From Acidobacteriaceae bacterium (GTDB lineage: Bacteria; Acidobacteriota; Terriglobia; Terriglobales; Acidobacteriaceae): DNA of 17,597 nucleotides. A program made the translations under genes and the position numbers. The stretch lies in assembly GCA_030039895.1 (NCBI GenBank), contig JASHUR010000214.1, forward strand, positions 1 through 17,597, in the 5' to 3' direction. How positions within the stretch are numbered: the first letter of the stretch is position 1; every line of letters begins with the position of its first letter. The notes under the pieces were generated by a model. The model was not told the origin of the DNA and made no database searches. It was given only the letters and a program-made list of their open reading frames with translations. Positions 1-5,852 of the stretch are shown here, in pieces.

Positions 1-31
1 TCACCGCGTGGCTCAATCCTTGCTTCCACCC

Positions 32-64
32 AATGCGGGACTTACAGTCCCGCATTTCTTTCTT
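32..64 (+). terminator. Rho-independent terminator of an unseen upstream gene
   Basis: A perfect 11-bp inverted repeat (arms 32-42 and 46-56) encloses a 3-base loop and is followed directly by a T-rich tract (TTCTTTCTT). This is the classic intrinsic terminator layout and it points along the + strand. The terminated gene lies left of the window; bases 1-31 contain no recognisable coding end or tRNA. The short distance to the next start codon (94) leaves little room for a separate promoter. Confidence 0.88.
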
Positions 65-93
65 CACGCACTCCTTGAGACAATGTCTTCGAG

Positions 94-2535
94 ATGTCTC
101 TTGGCAGAAGCGTTGAAGTCGCAGAACCGCGCCGTCACTCGGTCCTCGCGTTTACTATCGGCACCATTATTCTGCTGGCGCTCGCCGGGGCTGCTGCCCT
201 GTATGGCGGGGCCCTCTGGCTCAAACATGCCATGCGCGAGTCCCTCCCGCAGCTTGATGGAGAGATTCATCTCCCGGGTCTGACCGCCTCCGTCACCGTC
301 CGCCGCGATCACCACGGCATCCCTTACATCCAGGCATCCAACCTTGACGACCTCTTCATGGCTCAGGGCTACGTCACAGCGCAGGACCGCCTTTGGCAAA
401 TGGACATGGCGCGCCGCTTCGCCGCCGGCAACACCGCTGCAATCCTTGGTCCTGCTTATGTCAAGCACGACCGCATGCAGCGCACGCTCCTCATGCGCCA
501 GACCGCTGAGCACATCGTCGCCAATCTCAGTGAAACCAACCGCCGCTACTTCAACGACTACACCCGCGGCGTTAACGACTACATTAACTCCCACCAGGAC
601 AACCTCCCCGCGGAGTTCCAGCTGCTCATGTACAAGCCCCGGCTTTGGCGGCCCGTCGACTCCGCCCTTGTCATGATGGACATGGTCCAGTTGCTCGATC
701 AGACCTGGGACATAAAGCTCGACCGCGAGCGCGTCGTCGCCAGCATCGGCCCCACTCTCGCCACGCAGCTCTATCCTGTCGGTTCCTGGCGAGACCATCC
801 TCCAACACAGCAGCCTCCCAACCTCAGCTCACCCTCCTCCTGGGTCCCACTCACTCCGCTTGACTCATCGCAGTCACGCCTCACCCAGCCATCCGTGAAT
901 GACCTGCTCCAGCTCCGGCAGCTTGTCGAGGGCTTCCGCATCCGCTGTCCCGGCTGCATCCCCGGCTCCAACGAATGGGTCGTCTCCGGCGCGCATACGA
1001 CCTCCGGCAAGCCCATCCTCTCAAACGATATGCACCTTCCATATCAAATCCCTGGCATCTGGTATGAGGCCAGCCTCGAAGCGCCCGGATTCCACGCCGC
1101 CGGCCTCTCCATCCCGGGTATCCCCTTCATCATCGCCGGGCATAACGACTACATCGCCTGGGGATTCACCGCCATGTACGCCGATATGCAGGACCTATAC
1201 GTTGAGCAGACCGACGCCCATGGCGAGTACCTCGCCCCCGACGGCTCCTGGCATCCCATCGAGCATCATCGGGAAACCATTCACGTACGCGGCGGCAGCG
1301 ACGTCACCATAGATGTTGAAAGCACAGATCACGGCCCTGTCGTCACTCCGCTCATCCACCACGAAAGTCGCACCATCTCCCTCCGCTGGAGCGCTTACGA
1401 CGTCCCTGAAGACAACATCCCGCTCTTCGCCCTCGATACCGCCTCCGACTGGACCAGTTTTCGCGCAGCCATAAGTCGCTGGACCAGTCCCTCACTTAAC
1501 GCCGTCTACGCCGACGATCAGGGGCACATCGGCTACCAGGCCATCGGACAAATCCCCAACCGCCCCAACGGCATCATGGACGTGCCTATCACCGGCTTCA
1601 ACCACGAATGGCACGGCTATATTCCCTTTGATCAGCTCCCATCCGAGCTCGATCCCCCAAACGGCATTATCGCGACTGCCAACTCCCGCATCACGCCCAA
1701 CGGATATCCCTACCCCATCAGCAATGACTGGGCCGATCCCTACCGCAACGAGCGCATCTGGAAGTGGCTTGCCGGCAAAAATAATCTTACCCCCGCCGAC
1801 ATGCTCACTCTCCAGACCGATGTCTACTCTGCCGTCGATCAGGAGCTCGCCCAGCGCTTCGCCTACGCCATCGATCACGCCTCGCATACCGACCGTCGCC
1901 TTCGCGAAACCGCCAATATCCTCCGCACCTGGCAGGGCCGCGTCAGCGTCGATTCTCCCGCCGCAGCCATCGTCGCCGCCGCTAAGAAGGCCTTCTGGCC
2001 TATGTTGCTCCGTCCGAAGCTTGGTGACGCATGGCGCCTCTACCACTGGTCCGAGAAGGGCTTCGCGCAGGAGCAGTTCATCACCAACAACCCTCAGGGC
2101 TGGCTACCGCCCGGCTACGCCACCTGGGACGATTTCCTCGCGGACGTTGTCAAACAGGGGCTATCGGCCGGGCCGCTCGATCTCAAACACTGGCGCTACG
2201 GCGAAGCTCATCCCATCCACATCGGACATCCGCTCTACGGCCATCTCCCCTGGTTTCGTCGTTGGACCGGCGTTGGCCCGCTGCCCATGCCCGGAGACAC
2301 TACCACCGTCCTGCAGGCCGGCCCTACCTTCGGCCCTTCGCAGCGCTTCACCATCGACTGGGCCAACCCCGATGCAGCCACCGAAAACATCGTCCTCGGC
2401 CAGTCCGGCGACCCGCTGAGCCCCTACTACCGCGACCAGTGGCCGTATTGGTATAACGGCAAAACCTTTGCGATGCCCTTCAGCGACGCTGCCGTACAAT
2501 CGCAAACCGCGCACACACTCACGCTCATGCCATGA
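94..2535 (+). CDS. Penicillin acylase family Ntn hydrolase (peptidase S45)
   Basis: The product is 813 residues, usual for S45 acylases made as one precursor and self-cleaved into two chains. Residues 17-43 form a hydrophobic segment, either an uncleaved anchor or a signal peptide, so the enzyme likely acts in the periplasm. The alpha part carries the family pattern VRRDHHGIPYI and QDRLWQMDMARR (about 70-110). The cleavage and nucleophile site is PGS-NEWVVSG, with Ser292 expected to become the N-terminal catalytic serine; SGKPILSNDMHL follows as in relatives. PSLNAVYADDQGHIGY contains Asn469, the likely oxyanion-hole residue. The family removes acyl chains from amides: beta-lactams, acyl-homoserine lactones or lipopeptides. 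The substrate cannot be told here. ATG 94 is chosen because a stop occurs in frame at 76; the ribosome site is weak. It is the first gene of an operon and overlaps the next by 4 bases. Confidence 0.93.
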   Translation: MSLGRSVEVAEPRRHSVLAFTIGTIILLALAGAAALYGGALWLKHAMRESLPQLDGEIHLPGLTASVTVRRDHHGIPYIQASNLDDLFMAQGYVTAQDRLWQMDMARRFAAGNTAAILGPAYVKHDRMQRTLLMRQTAEHIVANLSETNRRYFNDYTRGVNDYINSHQDNLPAEFQLLMYKPRLWRPVDSALVMMDMVQLLDQTWDIKLDRERVVASIGPTLATQLYPVGSWRDHPPTQQPPNLSSPSSWVPLTPLDSSQSRLTQPSVNDLLQLRQLVEGFRIRCPGCIPGSNEWVVSGAHTTSGKPILSNDMHLPYQIPGIWYEASLEAPGFHAAGLSIPGIPFIIAGHNDYIAWGFTAMYADMQDLYVEQTDAHGEYLAPDGSWHPIEHHRETIHVRGGSDVTIDVESTDHGPVVTPLIHHESRTISLRWSAYDVPEDNIPLFALDTASDWTSFRAAISRWTSPSLNAVYADDQGHIGYQAIGQIPNRPNGIMDVPITGFNHEWHGYIPFDQLPSELDPPNGIIATANSRITPNGYPYPISNDWADPYRNERIWKWLAGKNNLTPADMLTLQTDVYSAVDQELAQRFAYAIDHASHTDRRLRETANILRTWQGRVSVDSPAAAIVAAAKKAFWPMLLRPKLGDAWRLYHWSEKGFAQEQFITNNPQGWLPPGYATWDDFLADVVKQGLSAGPLDLKHWRYGEAHPIHIGHPLYGHLPWFRRWTGVGPLPMPGDTTTVLQAGPTFGPSQRFTIDWANPDAATENIVLGQSGDPLSPYYRDQWPYWYNGKTFAMPFSDAAVQSQTAHTLTLMP

Positions 2536-4418
2536 ATTCCCGTCTAGAGACACCCGACGATGCATCACCATCCGGACGTCCGTGGCTTCTCGCCACATTC
2601 GTCTTTGTCTGCGTCGTCATCACCATCGCCCCGCTCACCATTCGCGGAACCTCCTGCGGCCAGGACTTTGACTTCCATTTTGAGTCGTGGATGAGCGTCG
2701 TCCGCCATTGGCATCAGGGTGTCTTCTATCCTCACTGGATCGCTTCCGCCAACTACGGCGCTGGTGAACCCCGTTTCGTCTTCTACCCGCCGCTCTGCTG
2801 GATACTCGGAGCGGTGCTCGGCATTTTCCTCCACTGGACGCGGATATCTTTCGCCTTCACTCTTATCTGCCTTATCGCCATGGCCGCCACCTGCTATCAT
2901 ATGGCCCGCGAATGGCTGCCGCCCTTCACCTCTGCGCTCGCCTCCGGCCTCTACATCACCAATCCCTACATCCTTTTCGTGATCTATGAGCGCTCCGCAC
3001 TCGCGGAGTTTCTTGCCGCCATATGGCTTCCGCTGCTCTTTCTCTATGCGCTCCGCAAGAAGCCCTCCACCACGCAGCTCGCCCTTGTCATCGCTCTTCT
3101 CTGGCTCACCGATCCTCCGGCCGCAGTTATGGGCAGCTACACGCTCGCACTCATCGTCACCGTCGCCGCGCTCTCACAGCGCAGCTTCACACTCATCACC
3201 CGCGCCGCCGCTGCCATGGCTCTGGGACTCGGCCTGTCCGCCTTCTACCTTATACCCGCTGTCTACGAGCAGCGCTGGGTCGAGATCTACCGCGCCCTCG
3301 CCACGGGCATGCGCATTCAGGACAGCTTCCTCTTCGAACACACCGGAATGGCCTACCACGATCAGGTTCTGCGCTCCGCGTCCTGGATCGCAGTGGTCAT
3401 GCTTATCGCCACCTTCGCCGCCATTGCTGCGCTCATCGCTCTCCGCTCCACGCGACTCCATCCCCTCCGCCAGCACGGCCGTCCCCTGCTGATTCTCGCC
3501 GCAGTCATCACGCTATTGCTCTTCCCCGTCAGTCTTCCCATCTGGTACACCCTGCCCAAACTTCGCTTCCTTCAATTTCCCTGGCGATGGCTCCTCGTCC
3601 TCGGTCTAATCGCTGCTGTCTTCGTTGCAGAAGCTCTCGTCACGCTCTTTCCTCGCATCTTGCCACGATCTGTCGGCGCCCCGCTCAAGCCCTCTGTTGG
3701 CTTGAGTGGGCTCGTAGTCCTCGTCATCGCCGCCATCACCGCGACCCACGCCTACTCACATTATTGGCAGCGCTGTGACGATCAGGACAACGTCCGCGCC
3801 CAGCGCGCCGCCCACAATAGCCCTGGTTTCGAGGGCACCGACGAATACACACCCGCTCCCGCCGACAATTCCACCATCCAGATCGGCCTGCCGCCCATAC
3901 GCGTCGTCGCAACCGCAACCGCAGATCAGGCTGCCGACGAGCCCTCAGATGACACCGCTGACCAGTCTTCCGACTCTGACGACGACAACCCCGGCAATCC
4001 CGACTGGCAGCCGGCTCCCCACGTCCTTCTGCCCGCAGCGATCACCATCCGTCTCTGGCATATTGAGCACATCGTCGCCTCCATCCACTCCCCGCAGCCC
4101 GGCTTCGCCGTCTTCCGCCTCATGAATTACCCCGCCTGGCGCATCACGGTAACAGAATGGGCTGTCCCTCAAACTGATTCATCGCGACCCTCGGGAGCGC
4201 GTGTGCCTGGACGGCAAGTCCGGGACGACGGCCTGCTTGCCATCCCCATTTCCGCTGGAACCTCTACCATCGACATTCGCTACGGTGCCACGCCCGACGT
4301 GTGGGCCGGACGCATCATCTCGCTTGTGGCCCTCGTGTTCTGGCTCGCGCTCTCCGCAAAAATATGGGCCCGTCGCGGTATCATTGAGCGAAATGCAAGC
4401 CGAACTCCAGCTCAGTGA
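2532..4418 (+). CDS. Multi-pass membrane protein, PTPS-related / GT-C-like family
   Basis: The product is 628 residues with roughly ten to twelve membrane spans, the first at about 18-37 and the last at about 593-612. After span 1 comes the acidic motif DFDFHF (45-50), then GVFYPHW, NYGAGEPRFVFYPPL, LQFPWRWL (347-354) and EGTDEYTP (434-441). I associate these with the '6-pyruvoyl-tetrahydropterin synthase related' membrane family (PF10131), which despite its name resembles GT-C glycosyltransferases such as YfhO. The acidic loop after span 1 is where GT-C enzymes hold their catalytic or metal residues. A role in moving a sugar from a polyprenyl-phosphate carrier is inference, although the neighbouring prenyl diphosphate synthase fits it. 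Residues 465-486 form an acidic run with ten Asp/Glu and no Lys/Arg, probably a flexible outer loop. The start shares ATGA with the acylase stop, and ispA begins inside the 3' end. Confidence 0.82.
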   Translation: MNSRLETPDDASPSGRPWLLATFVFVCVVITIAPLTIRGTSCGQDFDFHFESWMSVVRHWHQGVFYPHWIASANYGAGEPRFVFYPPLCWILGAVLGIFLHWTRISFAFTLICLIAMAATCYHMAREWLPPFTSALASGLYITNPYILFVIYERSALAEFLAAIWLPLLFLYALRKKPSTTQLALVIALLWLTDPPAAVMGSYTLALIVTVAALSQRSFTLITRAAAAMALGLGLSAFYLIPAVYEQRWVEIYRALATGMRIQDSFLFEHTGMAYHDQVLRSASWIAVVMLIATFAAIAALIALRSTRLHPLRQHGRPLLILAAVITLLLFPVSLPIWYTLPKLRFLQFPWRWLLVLGLIAAVFVAEALVTLFPRILPRSVGAPLKPSVGLSGLVVLVIAAITATHAYSHYWQRCDDQDNVRAQRAAHNSPGFEGTDEYTPAPADNSTIQIGLPPIRVVATATADQAADEPSDDTADQSSDSDDDNPGNPDWQPAPHVLLPAAITIRLWHIEHIVASIHSPQPGFAVFRLMNYPAWRITVTEWAVPQTDSSRPSGARVPGRQVRDDGLLAIPISAGTSTIDIRYGATPDVWAGRIISLVALVFWLALSAKIWARRGIIERNASRTPAQ

Positions 4419-5307
4419 TATCCTCCACTCCGGCGTTGAATTGACAGATCGCGCCCTTGAACGTCTTCTACCACCAGCTTCACAGGTCCCCACATCCATC
4501 CACTCCGCCATGCGCCACAGTACCTTCGCCGGAGGCAAGCGCCTCCGTCCCGTCCTTGTCTACGAGGCCGCGCGCCTCATCGAACAGACAAGGACGTCCA
4601 AAGGCAGTCTCCCTGCCGGAGTCGAAGATCTCGGTGCAGCCATCGAGATGCTGCATACTTACTCGCTCATCCACGACGATCTCCCCGCTCTGGACAACGA
4701 CGACCTCCGCCGCGGCAAGCCCACCTGCCACGTCGTCTACGGAGAAGCTATCGCCATCCTCGCCGGAGACGCGCTTCAGACCCTCGCCTATCAGACTCTC
4801 GCGAGCCTGCGATGCCCCTCTCCCGCCACCGTCGAGATCGTTCGCCTCGTCGCGGAAGCCACCGGCACCGTCGAAGGCATGATCGGCGGCCAGGTCCTCG
4901 ACCTCGAAGGCGAGCACTCCAAACCTACGCCCGAAAGCGTCCACGCCATCCATCGCGCAAAAACCGGAGCACTCCTGCGCGTCAGCATCGTCTCTGGCGG
5001 CGTCTATGCCGGAGCCACCCCTGCCGACGCCGCGCGCCTAACCACCTTCGGCGCCAAGGCTGGACTCGCCTTTCAGATCGTCGACGACATCCTCGACGTC
5101 ACCCAGACCTCAGAGCAACTCGGCAAAACCGCCGGCAAGGACCTCACCAGCGACAAGGCCACCTGGCCAGCCGCCTTCGGCATCGAGCAGTCACGCCGCG
5201 ACGCCGACCACCTCATCGCTGAAGCCTTTGCCGAGCTTGAATCTTACGGCTCCGCCGCCGCCGGACTCAAAGCCGTCGCCCAATACCTCGTGGAGCGCAC
5301 CCATTGA
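4393..5307 (+). CDS. ispA: Short-chain polyprenyl (farnesyl/geranylgeranyl) diphosphate synthase
   Basis: This enzyme condenses isopentenyl diphosphate with allylic diphosphates in the cytosol to give C15 or C20 chains for quinones, carrier lipids and hopanoids or carotenoids. From ATG 4393 the product is 304 residues, close to E. coli IspA (about 299). The motifs in order are GGKRLRP (47-53), the first Asp-rich motif DDLPALD (95-101) with four residues between the Asp groups as in bacterial type II FPP synthases, NDDLRRGKPT just after it, and the second motif FQIVDDILD (227-235). The frame is open upstream to 4201, but that extension lies within the membrane-protein gene and has no family homology, so it is rejected. 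The start overlaps the preceding gene by 26 bases, implying co-translation. Product chain length cannot be fixed by eye. Confidence 0.93.
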   Translation: MQAELQLSDILHSGVELTDRALERLLPPASQVPTSIHSAMRHSTFAGGKRLRPVLVYEAARLIEQTRTSKGSLPAGVEDLGAAIEMLHTYSLIHDDLPALDNDDLRRGKPTCHVVYGEAIAILAGDALQTLAYQTLASLRCPSPATVEIVRLVAEATGTVEGMIGGQVLDLEGEHSKPTPESVHAIHRAKTGALLRVSIVSGGVYAGATPADAARLTTFGAKAGLAFQIVDDILDVTQTSEQLGKTAGKDLTSDKATWPAAFGIEQSRRDADHLIAEAFAELESYGSAAAGLKAVAQYLVERTH

Positions 5308-5390
5308 TTTCGGATGTAAAACCCCTCACCCAACGCGATATCCTAGCCGCGCTCAGCGATGTCTACTATCCGAGCTGCCGTCAACATCCC
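5304..5390 (+). pseudogene. Remnant of a DUF59 (MIP18-type Fe-S assembly) gene
   Basis: TTG at 5304 overlaps the ispA stop and opens a 45-codon frame to TAA at 5439-5441. Its beginning, LTQRDILAALSDVYYP (codons 8-23), looks like the start of DUF59/PaaD/SufT-type proteins, which typically continue DPELPVNIVDLG. Here the frame continues with unrelated residues. However, ELP is read one base back (5372-5380) and VNI one further base back (5380-5388), as if a G had been lost twice (CCGGAG to CCGAG, CCGGTC to CCGTC). After 5390 the similarity stops and a terminator hairpin follows. The family helps load Fe-S clusters; this copy would be non-functional. The match is from memory of the family pattern and short, so chance is possible. 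A translated 45-residue peptide is the alternative. Confidence 0.42.
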
Positions 5391-5401
5391 CCAAAACACC
5401 A

Positions 5402-5432
5402 CAGGCCCCGCCATTGCAGGGCCTGCTTCTTG
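5402..5432. terminator. Hairpin terminator between convergent genes
   Basis: A perfect 7-bp inverted repeat (CAGGCCC 5402-5408, GGGCCTG 5419-5425) with a 10-base loop is followed on the + strand by CTTCTT. On the - strand the same stem is followed within a few bases by TTTT and then a G run. It sits between the end of the ispA operon and the stop of the - strand gene at 5454, so it could stop transcription from both sides. The T tracts are short, so efficiency may be modest. Confidence 0.6.
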
Positions 5433-5453
5433 ACTAGGTAAAGCACCTCGTTG

Positions 5454-5780
5454 CTAGAACCCGGTGCCTGAGACGCTAATTGTATGTCCAGTATCCTCCG
5501 CGCCTCTGGGATGGCAATCCCCACTGCCTACCGAATTAAAGTACACCGTTCCAGGGTTCACCGCTTTATATGGCGAGGATTGATAGTTTTTTGAATGACG
5601 GCCGCCGGGGAGAAACCCCTCAGAAAACACGTTGTCCGGATCGTAGAAACACCATGTGCGATCATCTTGGAAACAAACTGTCACTGTGTCACCGGTATAT
5701 ACACCCGTGAGATCTCCACTCGCCGGAATATTCAGATTGTGATTTTGAGGTTGTCTAGGGGGTTGAGTTGGTCCGGGCAT
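5454..5780 (-). CDS. Small orphan protein, probably beta-rich, function unknown
   Basis: The 108-residue product is not one I recognise. Its start is well supported: AAGGAG (5787-5792 on the complementary strand) lies 6 bases ahead of the ATG. There is no signal peptide or membrane span. Residues 1-14 are rich in Pro, Gln and Asn. The rest alternates short hydrophobic strands and glycines: DTVTVCFQDDRTWCFYDP (31-48), NPGTVYFNS (75-83) and GHTISVSGTGF (98-108). This looks like a small beta sandwich, loosely like cupredoxins, but no clear copper-ligand set is visible. It has three cysteines (36, 44, 89). Base composition is close to half GC, lower than the ispA operon. It lies 72 bases downstream of the kinase gene on the same strand, so it may be its cotranscribed partner or substrate; that is inference. 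Confidence 0.78.
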   Translation of the reverse strand: MPGPTQPPRQPQNHNLNIPASGDLTGVYTGDTVTVCFQDDRTWCFYDPDNVFSEGFLPGGRHSKNYQSSPYKAVNPGTVYFNSVGSGDCHPRGAEDTGHTISVSGTGF

Positions 5781-5852
5781 ATAATTCTCCTTTTTCGCAC
5801 CATCGTTGCACGACGTTAACCGGCTGAAAGAGCAGCCAGAATCACAGGGGGT

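Noticed and set aside
1..31. End of a tRNA or coding gene at the left edge
   Set aside because: There is no CCA-ending acceptor or T-arm pattern and no stop codon in these bases. Only the terminator that follows implies an upstream gene.
64..798. Long - strand frame (244 codons) opposite the acylase
   Set aside because: It is antisense to a clear S45 acylase, has no recognisable motif, and such mirror frames are common in GC-rich genes with C-ending codons.
4201..4392. Possible N-terminal extension of ispA from an upstream GTG
   Set aside because: It lies wholly inside the membrane-protein gene, has no prenyl synthase homology, and ATG 4393 gives the usual family length.
5822..5837. Terminator directly after the kinase gene
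   Set aside because: GGCTG/CAGCC forms only a 5-bp stem and no T run follows on the - strand, so readthrough into the small gene is more likely.
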